A stretch of 64,000 nt of DNA from positions 186,001 to 250,000 of the forward strand of contig JAQTLV010000003.1 in assembly GCA_028714675.1 (NCBI GenBank), given 5' to 3'. Shown one piece after another: positions 46,572-55,353 of this stretch; the stretch's first letter is position 1; every line of letters starts with the position of its first letter. Position numbers and translations under genes: made by a program. Below the pieces are notes generated by a model. That model was not told where the DNA came from, did no database searches, and saw nothing but the letters and a program-made list of their open reading frames with translations. This DNA is from Sulfurovaceae bacterium (GTDB lineage Bacteria > Campylobacterota > Campylobacteria > Campylobacterales > Sulfurovaceae).

Positions 46572-47063
46572 GTGAAAAAAGAACCAATGCTAAACCAAAC
46601 ACATCAAAAATTATCAAAAGAGTTAGAACACCTAAAAACTGTAGAAAGAATCAATATTGCAAAAATTATAGATGAGGCTAGAGCTTTAGGGGATTTAAAA
46701 GAAAATGCAGAATACCATGCTGCCAAAGAAAAGCAAGGTATGATGGAGGCGCGTATCATAGAGCTTGGTGATGTTTTATCCCGTTCTCAAATCATAGATC
46801 CTTCATCTCTTTCACACACTAGAATTTGTTTTGGTTCGACAGTTGAGCTGATAGATTTGGATAGCGATGAAGTTATAGTTTATACTATTGTTGGTTCACA
46901 AGAGTCAAAACCATCTTTTGGGTTAATATCTATCTTTTCTCCACTAGCAAAAGCTCTTATGAGTAAAGTGCCAGGCGATGAAGTAGTGGTAACTTTACCA
47001 AATGGCGAGAAATGTTATGAGATAAGTAGCGTTTGCTATAAAGAAATTTGTATCAAGGAATAA
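46572..47063 (+). CDS. greA: Transcription elongation factor GreA
   Basis: The 163-residue protein has the N-terminal coiled-coil with the catalytic acidic tip (ALGDLKENAEYHAAKE, about 37-52) and a C-terminal FKBP-like domain ending VCYKEICIK. GTG 46572 follows AGGAATAT; the ATG two bases earlier is out of frame. It rescues backtracked RNA polymerase. ArgC follows 1 nt later, so it is likely co-transcribed. Confidence 0.95.
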   Translation: MKKEPMLNQTHQKLSKELEHLKTVERINIAKIIDEARALGDLKENAEYHAAKEKQGMMEARIIELGDVLSRSQIIDPSSLSHTRICFGSTVELIDLDSDEVIVYTIVGSQESKPSFGLISIFSPLAKALMSKVPGDEVVVTLPNGEKCYEISSVCYKEICIKE

Positions 47064-47064
47064 A

Positions 47065-48069
47065 ATGCGAGTAGGAATAGTTGGGGTTAGTGGTTATACT
47101 GGATTAGAGCTTGTAAAACTGATAATAAATCATCCTGTTTTTGAACTTACATATTTAGCAACATCTTCGGGCGATATAAAAATAGAAGATTTACATATAT
47201 CATTAAAAGATGTGATATGTATGGATGTCAAAAAAGCAAGCATAGAAGATGTAAAAGCAAATTGTGATTTGGTTTTCTTGGCACTTCCTCATAAAACTGC
47301 CATGAGCTTTGCTAAACATCTATGGGATAGTGATATCAAAGTAGTGGATTTATCAGCCGATTATAGATTGGAGCTTGAAACTTATGAAAAGTATTATTGC
47401 TCACATGAAGACAAGGAAAATGCCAACAAAGGTATTTATGGACTTATAGAGTACTATAGAGAAGATATCAAAAAAGCAAAACTTGTTGCAAGTCCAGGAT
47501 GTTATCCAACAGCCACACTTTTGGGTATTTTGCCATTTATCCCATATATAGATACAAATATGCCACTAATAGTAGATGCAAAGTCTGGAGTTAGCGGAGC
47601 AGGTAAGTCATGCAATGAAACTACACATTTCGTAAATATCAATGACAATATATTTGCATACAACCCTCTAATCCATCGTCATGCACCCGAAATAGCAGAA
47701 AAGATAGCAGGGATGCATAATGCCAAAATGAATGTACATTTCGTACCACATCTAGTGCCTATGACTAGAGGTGAACTTGTAAGTATTTATGCAACACTAA
47801 AAAGCGATGTAGATCCCATTTCTATCCTAAAAGAGCATTATAAAAATGATGAATTTATCAGAATAAGAGAAAAACCAGTAGATACAAAAAGCGTAAGTGG
47901 AACACATTTTTGTGATATATTTGCGACACGCGAGGGCAATATGCTCTTTATTAGTTCTGCGATAGATAATCTCCTAAGAGGTGCAAGTTCTCAAAGTTTA
48001 GCTGCTGCGAATTTGATGTGTGGACTTGATGAGAATATGGGACTTCCAAAAATAGCTTATGTTCCATAA
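47065..48069 (+). CDS. argC: N-acetyl-gamma-glutamyl-phosphate reductase
   Basis: This 334-residue protein has an NADP-binding start (VGIVGVSGYTGLEL, residues 2-15), active-site cysteine in SPGCYPTATLL (about 145-155) and the domain VPHLVPMTRGEL. It is the third enzyme of arginine synthesis. It lies 1 nt after greA and 8 nt before the LpxH-like gene, so the three may form one transcript. TCAAGGAATAAA precedes the ATG. Confidence 0.96.
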   Translation: MRVGIVGVSGYTGLELVKLIINHPVFELTYLATSSGDIKIEDLHISLKDVICMDVKKASIEDVKANCDLVFLALPHKTAMSFAKHLWDSDIKVVDLSADYRLELETYEKYYCSHEDKENANKGIYGLIEYYREDIKKAKLVASPGCYPTATLLGILPFIPYIDTNMPLIVDAKSGVSGAGKSCNETTHFVNINDNIFAYNPLIHRHAPEIAEKIAGMHNAKMNVHFVPHLVPMTRGELVSIYATLKSDVDPISILKEHYKNDEFIRIREKPVDTKSVSGTHFCDIFATREGNMLFISSAIDNLLRGASSQSLAAANLMCGLDENMGLPKIAYVP

Positions 48070-48077
48070 GATACAGT

Positions 48078-48764
48078 ATGATTGATATAAAAGAGAGCGC
48101 TTTATTTATTGCCGATGCACATTATCCTCATCATGGCAATGAATTTATGGACTTGCTCCATAAACTAAAAAATGGCGAGATAACTACTCCTCAACTGTTT
48201 TTGATGGGCGATATATTTGATTTGTTATTCGGTTACAATGACTACATAACTACATTTTGTCATGAAGCTACAGCATTACTCCAAGAGTTATCAAAAACTA
48301 TAGAGATGCATTATTTTGAAGGCAATCATGACTTTTGCCTAAAAAATGTTTTTCCAGATATGCATATATACTCTAGAGATGATCAACCTATCATTATGAA
48401 GCTAGGAGAGAATAGGGTGTCACTTTCTCATGGGGATAAATATGACGCAGGGTTTGGATATGGAGTATATTGTAAACTTCTTAGAAGCAAAACAACACTC
48501 AACATTCTCAAGCCTTTTGAAAAAAAGATTATAAATCATCAGATGAGCAGACTTCCTGCTAAGATTATTTGCAAAAAAATGTCAAATTTCGAGCAAAAAG
48601 CCGAGGCTATCATGAGCCATTATCCACAAGATATAGATATGGTTATAGAGGGGCATTTTCATCAAGGTATTCAAATAGATAAATATATATCTCTTCCATC
48701 TCTTGCTTGTCAAAAAATGTATGCAATCACAAAAAACAACAAGATAGTTTTTAAAAGTCTTTAA
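48078..48764 (+). CDS. UDP-2,3-diacylglucosamine diphosphatase-like metallophosphatase
   Basis: The 228-residue protein has the calcineurin-like motifs IADAHYP (about 10-16), MGDIFDLLFG (about 44-53), EGNHDF (about 80-85), SHGDKYD (about 116) and EGHFHQG (about 195-201). This set fits LpxH-type hydrolases of lipid A synthesis (UDP-diacylglucosamine to lipid X). Campylobacterota have diverged LpxH forms, so the exact reaction is inferred. It follows argC by 8 nt. Confidence 0.8.
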   Translation: MIDIKESALFIADAHYPHHGNEFMDLLHKLKNGEITTPQLFLMGDIFDLLFGYNDYITTFCHEATALLQELSKTIEMHYFEGNHDFCLKNVFPDMHIYSRDDQPIIMKLGENRVSLSHGDKYDAGFGYGVYCKLLRSKTTLNILKPFEKKIINHQMSRLPAKIICKKMSNFEQKAEAIMSHYPQDIDMVIEGHFHQGIQIDKYISLPSLACQKMYAITKNNKIVFKSL

Positions 48765-48850
48765 GATTATCATCTGATAACTTTAATTGTTATCAATATG
48801 TTACCATTTTCTATTATTCTAAGGTTATTAATCTTAGAGGAATTATATTT

Positions 48851-49678
48851 ATGAAAATTGACACAATAGAAAAAGCCTTGAGTGAATCGAAGAAGCCTGG
48901 CTTCTCATTGAAAGATATACAAAAATCTCTCATCACAAATGAAGTCTTAGATAATGCAATCAAGCAAGATGCACTAGCTTTGGAGTTTGTTCCAAAGAAG
49001 CTCAAGACAGAAGCTGTATGCATGGAAGCCATTATGCAAAATGGTTTATCACTAGAGTTCGTACCAAACAAATTAAAAACACCAGAACTTATGCTCGAAG
49101 CTGTTAAGCAAAATGGTTTAGCGCTTAAATTTGCAAAAAAAGCAGATTATGAAACGATGCTTGAAGCTGTTAAACAGAGTGGTTTCGCACTAAAATATAT
49201 ACCAAAAACAAAAAGAACCAAAGAACTTTGTGTTAATGCGGTAAAACAAAATAGTATGGCATTGCAATATATTCCTAAAAAACAAAAGAGTGTTGCTATG
49301 TGCCTTGAATCTGTTAAGCGAACACCATTTGCTATAAGCTTTGTGCCAAATAAACTTAAAACATCACAATTGTGTACAGAGGCAGTCAAGAGAAATAAAT
49401 GGGTATTTATAGAGTTAGATAAGCCACTTAGAACAGTGCAAGTTTCTAAAGCAGTAGTAGAGAAAGATGGTATGTTTTTGGAGTTTGTGCCTAAAAAATC
49501 AAAGACGCCAGAAGTTTGTATGAGTGCAGTTAAGAATGATGGTTTTGCATTAGGATTTGTGCCAAAAGAACTCAGAACAAAAGAGCTTTGTGTGGAAGCT
49601 GTTAAAAAGCATGGAAGGATGATGAAGTTTATACCAGAAAAGTACAAAGATGATTGCAGACAAGAGTTATTGAAATAA
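48851..49678 (+). CDS. DUF4116 repeat protein
   Basis: The 275-residue protein is almost entirely built from about nine tandem repeats of 23-24 residues with the pattern AVKQNGLALKFVPKxxKTxELCLE (key positions A, V, F, V/I-P-K, K/R-T, C). This is the DUF4116 family of unknown function; the repeats likely form a helical solenoid for protein binding. Only short ends lie outside the repeats. The start follows TTAGAGGAATTATATTT. It is followed by a REP-like palindrome and a convergent gene. Confidence 0.85.
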   Translation: MKIDTIEKALSESKKPGFSLKDIQKSLITNEVLDNAIKQDALALEFVPKKLKTEAVCMEAIMQNGLSLEFVPNKLKTPELMLEAVKQNGLALKFAKKADYETMLEAVKQSGFALKYIPKTKRTKELCVNAVKQNSMALQYIPKKQKSVAMCLESVKRTPFAISFVPNKLKTSQLCTEAVKRNKWVFIELDKPLRTVQVSKAVVEKDGMFLEFVPKKSKTPEVCMSAVKNDGFALGFVPKELRTKELCVEAVKKHGRMMKFIPEKYKDDCRQELLK

Positions 49679-49684
49679 AAATTC

Positions 49685-49709
49685 GTCATTCCTGCGAAGG
49701 CAGGAATCC
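49685..49709. repeat. REP-like palindrome between convergent genes, copy 2
   Basis: GTCATTCCTGC GAAG GCAGGAATCC is the inverted counterpart of 10726-10750 with a different loop (same ATTCCTGC/GCAGGAAT stem). It again sits between convergent genes, 7 nt from the DUF4116 stop. Confidence 0.65.
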
Positions 49710-49712
49710 AAT

Positions 49713-51017
49713 CTATCCTCGTCTTGTAAATTGTCTAAATGCTACTATGATTTGATAAATGATGGTTGCAGAAATTACTCGAACAAAAGCCCCAAAAGCT
49801 TCATAACCTTCAAATATATCATCATCTTTAAAAGCATTTATAGGATTTAATAATTTTACAATATGATTCAAATTATCATTAAATGCAAATATAATATAAA
49901 CAAACAATAATAACCCTAAAAATAATTCTTTTAAGATTTTGCCTTTTACATTATGTCCATAAGTTGTAATGTATGATAGTGCTACAATTAAACTAAAGCC
50001 AAAATATTTCCAATTAAAAACTAAATTATTATCATTATTCTTAGTTAGTAAAAATATGTTATCAGCTATTATCCCCCATAGCAACAATATTAAAATAGCC
50101 CTAACCCAGTCAGTTCCAAAATGAGAAACTATCTTATTGAAATACAAAGGTATAAGTTTTCTTACTCTATTGTCATCAGTTCTATTTTCATTATTTTTGA
50201 GCTCTTCTATATATTTTTCTTGCTCTATGACAAAATATTTATTTGCTTCTGTAATATTATTTTGTTTTTCAAAATGGGCTTTTATTAGTCTTGCGGATTC
50301 TTTGTTGGCAAAATGATTTTTGTTTAATGACTGTACTTTATTATTATTAAGCCCAATAACTTTTAAATAACTTGCATTTCCATGCACTAGCCCATTAAAT
50401 TTTATACCGTGAATAATTACATCGTCCATAAGAAAAAATTTTTTAATGAACGTGTTAAGACAATTAAACGTTTTATAAAACTTTGCTGATGCAAAGATTG
50501 CATCTCCTTCAAATTTTGAAAAAGAAAAATAAGCGTTTTCTTTAAAGGTAGCACTTAAAAAAGTTGCGTCAGATTTAAATGTTGCATTATAAAAATCAGC
50601 ATTTTTTTGAAAAATAGAATCTGAAAACATAACAATATTGGAAAAAGTTGTATATTTAAAATTAGCATTACAAATAAAAGAGATATTGGTAAAAAATGTT
50701 ACACCTTGAAATATTGCATTTTCAAAAGAAATATCTCGATTGATTGTATTATTTTCAAAATAAGCTTGAAAATTAATATACGGAAAAATAATATATGACA
50801 AATTATACATATCATTGTTTGTTTGAGTATCGACTTGGAATTCTATAAAATCTTTTAAAATTTTATCAAATTTTGCAATTTTATCTTTAGATTTGTCCCA
50901 ATTTTGTTTACCTGCTTGATCTGTGTCATACCATGTGGTTTTATCTTCAAAAAGTATTTCAAATTCTTTTTTTTCTTCGGATTCAAGTATTTGGAAAAAA
51001 GAATTATAATTTTCCAT
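49713..51017 (-). CDS. Pentapeptide-repeat membrane protein
   Basis: The 434-residue protein has an acidic helical N-terminus (1-70), a pentapeptide-repeat region (about 90-200; units such as FENAIFQGVTFF and ADFYNATFKSDATF, with the central F/A/T pattern), a helical linker (about 215-300) and four or five hydrophobic segments in the C-terminal third (about 308-325, 335-355, 365-385, 410-425). This layout is found in some membrane-anchored pentapeptide proteins of unknown role. It stands 1 nt after metF on the same strand and may be co-transcribed. Confidence 0.75.
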   Translation of the reverse strand: MENYNSFFQILESEEKKEFEILFEDKTTWYDTDQAGKQNWDKSKDKIAKFDKILKDFIEFQVDTQTNNDMYNLSYIIFPYINFQAYFENNTINRDISFENAIFQGVTFFTNISFICNANFKYTTFSNIVMFSDSIFQKNADFYNATFKSDATFLSATFKENAYFSFSKFEGDAIFASAKFYKTFNCLNTFIKKFFLMDDVIIHGIKFNGLVHGNASYLKVIGLNNNKVQSLNKNHFANKESARLIKAHFEKQNNITEANKYFVIEQEKYIEELKNNENRTDDNRVRKLIPLYFNKIVSHFGTDWVRAILILLLWGIIADNIFLLTKNNDNNLVFNWKYFGFSLIVALSYITTYGHNVKGKILKELFLGLLLFVYIIFAFNDNLNHIVKLLNPINAFKDDDIFEGYEAFGAFVRVISATIIYQIIVAFRQFTRRG

Positions 51018-51018
51018 T

Positions 51019-51936
51019 TTACCTAATCAACTCATTACATAAATCAAATCTATTATGTGTCATAAGATGTACTTTTGGATGATGAGCCATGATCTCATCA
51101 TAAATGCGTTTTGATATAGCAAAACCTACATCATGCTCTTTTTGTTTTCCATCCATCGCAGCTAGATTCATCTCATCAATTATCTCTTTTGGTACATCGA
51201 TACCTGGAACATTTTCATTGATAAAATTTGCTGTTCTAGTAGCCACTAGCGGAAACTGTCCGAGTATGAGTTGTGCCTCTTTGGCAGTATCTCTGATACT
51301 TATCTCTTTTGCTTCTTCAAAAAGTTCTAAAATCATTTTTGCATTATCAATCCCAAAAACAGGTTGAGTGATGATAGCTCTCGCACCATAGTCTAGTTTT
51401 TTTACCATTTTTTTTAGTAGGATTTTTGGATCTTTTGCATGAGAGTTACTCACAGCAAAAGGATATATCGGTTTTGGGTTAGGATTTAGTATTTTGTTAC
51501 TATAATCAAGCCCTTTGTTGAGTTTGTAGATGATACTAAGAAGCAAAGTAGAATCTCTCTCTAACACGCCTTTAACCTCAGGCTGATCTGAGTATTTTGC
51601 AGGATCACCTGTGAGCGCAAGTATGCATCTGATATCAAAATCGTTTGCACCAAGCAGGGTTGATTGGAGTGAGAGTTTGTTTTTGTCTCTCATGCTCATA
51701 GTAGCAATGACAGGTTTTTTAAACTCTTGCTGTACTTTGATAGCTGATAAGATAGAGTCCATTTTTAGTTTTGCTAGAGGATTATCAGTAGTTGTAAATC
51801 CTGTAACTTTTTTATCTAATCCTAGAGATTTAATATCGTTTATTATCTTCTCTATGGAGCCGCCATGCGGAGGAGTTATCTCTATGGTTATAAATGACGC
51901 AGGACTACAAAGGGTGCCACAAAAAGTATCAAACAT
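51019..51936 (-). CDS. metF: Methylenetetrahydrofolate reductase-family protein
   Basis: This 305-residue TIM-barrel protein has ITIEITPPHGG (about 17-27), the family Glu region, CILALTGDPAK (about 104-114), a NAVSNSHAKDPK-like segment and the GARAIITQPVFG motif (about 193-204). It uses FAD to make 5-methyltetrahydrofolate for methionine synthesis. It differs from E. coli MetF at its N-terminus, which has ITPP in place of FEFFPP. Start is ATG 51936. Confidence 0.85.
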   Translation of the reverse strand: MFDTFCGTLCSPASFITIEITPPHGGSIEKIINDIKSLGLDKKVTGFTTTDNPLAKLKMDSILSAIKVQQEFKKPVIATMSMRDKNKLSLQSTLLGANDFDIRCILALTGDPAKYSDQPEVKGVLERDSTLLLSIIYKLNKGLDYSNKILNPNPKPIYPFAVSNSHAKDPKILLKKMVKKLDYGARAIITQPVFGIDNAKMILELFEEAKEISIRDTAKEAQLILGQFPLVATRTANFINENVPGIDVPKEIIDEMNLAAMDGKQKEHDVGFAISKRIYDEIMAHHPKVHLMTHNRFDLCNELIR

Positions 51937-52030
51937 ATTTTTACTCGTTTTTTTGGTTATATTTGATACAATTTTACCAAATTATACTTTGTGTAAATTG
52001 ATTATATATTTATAAATATTAGGACAAATT

Positions 52031-52663
52031 GTGAAAAAATTAGCAGTTTTTGATTTTGACTCTACACTTATGGACGGAGAGACCATAGATTTTCTTGCAC
52101 GAGAACTTGGTTTTGAGTCTGAAGTGGCAAACATTACTCATGAAGCTATGGAAGGAAGACTTGATTTTTTTAACTCTTTGCAAAGAAGAGTAAAGCTCTT
52201 AAAAGGTTTAGAGAAATCAAAAATGGATGAGATATGTGCATCATTGCCACTTATAAATGGAGCAAAAGAAGCTGTAAGTGGATTAAAGAGTAGAGGCTAT
52301 ACCGTGATATGTTTTTCTGGCGGTTTTAGAAATGCTACAAAACCAGCTTGTGATAAACTTGGCATTGATGCTGATTTTGCAAATACTCTTTATGATGAAA
52401 ATGGTATTTTAACTGGCGAAGTTGGTGGTGAGATGATGTTTGGAACTTCAAAAGGAGATATGTTAGAACGCATACAATCCCTCATGGGCATAACAGACGA
52501 GCATACTATAGCGATAGGTGATGGAGCAAATGATCTTAGTATGTTTGCACATGCAAAAACAAAAGTTGCTTTTTGTGCCAAGCATATACTCAAAGAGGCT
52601 TCTACTCATAGCATCGATACAAAGGATTTGAGATTACTTTTGGATATCGTTGATAGTATATGA
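52031..52663 (+). CDS. serB: Phosphoserine phosphatase (SerB-like)
   Basis: The 210-residue protein is a HAD hydrolase with DFDSTLMDGE (residues 7-16; nucleophile Asp and acid Asp), FSGGF (about 98), lysine in GTSKGDML (about 140) and GDGANDLSM (about 162-170). This matches phosphoserine phosphatase, which completes serine synthesis from the SerA product. GTG 52031 follows AGGACAAATT. Its stop overlaps the ABC exporter start by 4 nt. Confidence 0.92.
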   Translation: MKKLAVFDFDSTLMDGETIDFLARELGFESEVANITHEAMEGRLDFFNSLQRRVKLLKGLEKSKMDEICASLPLINGAKEAVSGLKSRGYTVICFSGGFRNATKPACDKLGIDADFANTLYDENGILTGEVGGEMMFGTSKGDMLERIQSLMGITDEHTIAIGDGANDLSMFAHAKTKVAFCAKHILKEASTHSIDTKDLRLLLDIVDSI

Positions 52664-54420
52664 ACAGATGCACTATAAATTCTATTTTCAATGAAGTAAA
52701 AAAGTATAAAAAAGAGTTTTTTGCTGGTCAGATCATAGCTATCATTTCTACGATTTTAATCTCTGTAACACCACTTTTCATACCTGTGTTGGTTGATGAG
52801 CTTTTGTTAGGTCATAAGCCTAGACTAACAAAATTTATTTCAGAAAATATCTTGCCTATGAGTTCTATGGGGTATATAGCTACAATTCTTTTTTTACTAA
52901 TAGCTCTTCGTATTTGTGCTTCTGTTTTGAGTGTACTTCAAACGAGAATTTTTTCAATCATTTCAAAAGATATAACATACAAACTAAGAGTTAAATTACT
53001 TGATTATCTAAAGAAAGTAACACTAAAAGAGTATGAGAATTTTAGTGTTGGAGAGATTACATCAAAACTTGTTACAGATTGCGAAAGTGTAGATGATTTT
53101 ATAGGCTCAACCATAAGTAAAGTAATAGTCGCACTTTTGACGCTTATTTTTTCTACTATTATACTTTTGTGGATAAATTGGCAATTAGCACTTTTTATAC
53201 TTATTACAAATCCTATCGTTGTATTTTTTACTGCAAAGATGTCAAGGAACATAGGAAAGCTCAAAAAAGATGCAAATAAAAGTGTTGCAACTTTTCAATC
53301 AAATGGTTCTGAAACTTTGGAACTGTTTCATCAGATTAAAGCCACAAATAAAGAAGATTACTTTTTTGATAAAACTATAAAAAGTGCAAAAGCTTTGCGT
53401 GATTATGCAGTAAAATATAATTACAAAAGTGATATGGCTGCCAAATGGTCAGGATTACTTTTTTTGAGTGGTTATGAGATATTTCGTGCAGCTGGGCTAA
53501 TGGCGGTAATGTATAGTGATCTTAGTGTGGGGTTGATGCTTGCTATCTTTTCTTATCTTTGGATTATGTCAGGTCCAACTCAAGATATCATCAATTTCCA
53601 ATACTCTTATGCAGGCGCAAAAGCATCTTGCGAAAGAATAAACGAGATACTTTCTTTGGAACAGGAAGATGTAGTTAAAAATGGTATAAATCCTTTTGTC
53701 GACAAAGAGAGTATAAGTATAGAGCTTAAAAATGTAACATTCTCATATAAAAATGGTAAAAAAATACTCGATAACATTAATATGAAATTTGATGCAGGCA
53801 AAAAAATAGCCATAGTTGGGGCTAGTGGAAGTGGAAAAACAACACTAGCAAATCTGATAGTTGGATTTTATAAGCCAGATAGCGGAGAGATTTTTTATGA
53901 CGGTATAGAGTCAAAAAATATAGCTTTATCAACAATTAGAGAAAATATTCATCTGATTTTACAGCAACCTAAACTCTTTAATGATACAATACGATTTAAT
54001 TTGACCCTGGGAGAAAGTTTTTCAGAGGATCAAATTGAAAACGCCATAGAATTAGCACAACTAGGCGAGAGTGTAAGATCACTAGATGACGGCTTGGATA
54101 CAAGATTAGGTAGAGATGGAATTAGGCTTAGCGGCGGACAGAGACAAAGAGTCGCAATGGCAAGAATGATACTACATAATCCTAAAGTGGTTATATTTGA
54201 TGAATCTACATCAGCACTTGATACACATACAGAGTTAAAACTATTTCATGATTTAAAAGAGTTTTTGAGCAGTAAAACAGTTATAACGATTGCCCATAGG
54301 CTTTCAACAATTCAAAATGCTGATATGATATTTGTTATCGAGAATGGCGAACTGATAGACAAAGGTACACCAAAAGAGTTGCTTGCAAAAGAAAATAGTT
54401 ATTTTGCAAATATGAAATAA
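52660..54420 (+). CDS. ABC transporter permease-ATPase (MsbA/multidrug type)
   Basis: This 586-residue half-transporter has six membrane helices (about 20-300) and a C-terminal ATPase domain: Walker A GASGSGKTTL (about 387-396), signature LSGGQRQR (about 491-498), Walker B VVIFDESTSALD (about 509-520) and switch His in TIAHRLST. It is an exporter that works as a dimer. Lipid A flippase (MsbA) or multidrug roles are both possible. It overlaps serB by 4 nt. Confidence 0.85.
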   Translation: MNRCTINSIFNEVKKYKKEFFAGQIIAIISTILISVTPLFIPVLVDELLLGHKPRLTKFISENILPMSSMGYIATILFLLIALRICASVLSVLQTRIFSIISKDITYKLRVKLLDYLKKVTLKEYENFSVGEITSKLVTDCESVDDFIGSTISKVIVALLTLIFSTIILLWINWQLALFILITNPIVVFFTAKMSRNIGKLKKDANKSVATFQSNGSETLELFHQIKATNKEDYFFDKTIKSAKALRDYAVKYNYKSDMAAKWSGLLFLSGYEIFRAAGLMAVMYSDLSVGLMLAIFSYLWIMSGPTQDIINFQYSYAGAKASCERINEILSLEQEDVVKNGINPFVDKESISIELKNVTFSYKNGKKILDNINMKFDAGKKIAIVGASGSGKTTLANLIVGFYKPDSGEIFYDGIESKNIALSTIRENIHLILQQPKLFNDTIRFNLTLGESFSEDQIENAIELAQLGESVRSLDDGLDTRLGRDGIRLSGGQRQRVAMARMILHNPKVVIFDESTSALDTHTELKLFHDLKEFLSSKTVITIAHRLSTIQNADMIFVIENGELIDKGTPKELLAKENSYFANMK

Positions 54421-54445
54421 AAATATTTATAATATAGGAATAATG

Positions 54446-55282
54446 ATGGATTTGATTTTAATTTTACAAGCAACGATAATGGGGATTGTTGAAGGTTTAA
54501 CTGAGTTTTTACCAATATCTAGTACTGGACATTTGATTTTGACAGGTTCATTACTCGGATTAAAAGGTAAATTCTGGGAGTCATTTGATATGGCTATCCA
54601 ATTCGGGGCTATCATCGCTGTAATTTGGGAGTTTAGAGAGAAGATATCCAAAATAATAATGGGCATGATAAAAAAAGACTCTGCATCATGGCGTTTTGCT
54701 ATTAATGTAATGGTTGCTTGTTTACCAGCTGGTTTGTTGGCATTGGCGTTTGAACATCAAATTAAAAGCATTTTGTTCAATCCTATATCTGTTGCTATCG
54801 CATTGGTAGTAGGTGGATTTATAATTTTATGGGCTGAGCATATACAAGAAGAGGGACCAGCTAGAGTTCAAAGTATAGATAATTTAAGTTTATTGGATGC
54901 TTTGAAAGTTGGAATAGCACAAATAGCTGCATTGATTCCTGGCACATCTCGTTCAGGTTCTACTATCATAGGTGGAATGCTTTTTGGTTTTAGTCGTCAA
55001 GCAGCTACTGAGTTTTCATTTTTTATGGCAATTCCTATCTTATTTGCAGCATCATTAAAAGAGTTGTTTGGTATTCGTGAGTATTTGGACCAAACGCATA
55101 TTGGTCTGTTTTTGATAGGATTTGTATTTTCTTTTATAAGCGCATTTATTTGTGTTCGTTGGTTGTTGAAATTTGTAAGCACTAATAATTTTAAAGTATT
55201 TGCTTGGTATAGAATAGTATTTGGGATTATTATTTTGATTACTTGGATGACTGGGGTAATACAATGGAATAGCGCTTCGTAA
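54446..55282 (+). CDS. uppP: Undecaprenyl-diphosphatase
   Basis: The 278-residue membrane protein has EGLTEFLPISSTGHLI (about 15-30), with the catalytic Glu-rich motif, and PGTSRSGST (about 170-178), the second family signature. It dephosphorylates undecaprenyl pyrophosphate to recycle the lipid carrier of cell-wall synthesis. ATG 54446 has AGGA at 6 nt; the ATG just before (54443) has 3 nt. Seven to eight helices are seen. It follows the ABC exporter by 25 nt. Confidence 0.93.
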   Translation: MDLILILQATIMGIVEGLTEFLPISSTGHLILTGSLLGLKGKFWESFDMAIQFGAIIAVIWEFREKISKIIMGMIKKDSASWRFAINVMVACLPAGLLALAFEHQIKSILFNPISVAIALVVGGFIILWAEHIQEEGPARVQSIDNLSLLDALKVGIAQIAALIPGTSRSGSTIIGGMLFGFSRQAATEFSFFMAIPILFAASLKELFGIREYLDQTHIGLFLIGFVFSFISAFICVRWLLKFVSTNNFKVFAWYRIVFGIIILITWMTGVIQWNSAS

Positions 55283-55299
55283 TATTTTTGAATTTAAAG

Positions 55300-55323
55300 A
55301 GCCTCTTTTAAAAGAGGTTTTAT
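55300..55323 (+). terminator. Terminator after uppP
   Basis: AGCCTCTT TTAA AAGAGG followed by TTTTATT forms a short stem (6-8 bp) and T-run, 20 nt after uppP. It probably ends the serB-ABC-uppP transcript before the helicase gene. Confidence 0.6.
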
Positions 55324-55353
55324 TAAGTTCAACATGAACTTGAAAGGTAAAAT

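Noticed and set aside
48851-49678. Tandem DNA repeats here as a CRISPR-like array
   Set aside because: The repeats are in a good reading frame, vary at the third codon base and encode a DUF4116 protein.
51611-52015. 134-codon plus-strand frame across metF and the following spacer
   Set aside because: Mostly antisense to metF, low-complexity hydrophobic sequence and no ribosome site; taken as chance.
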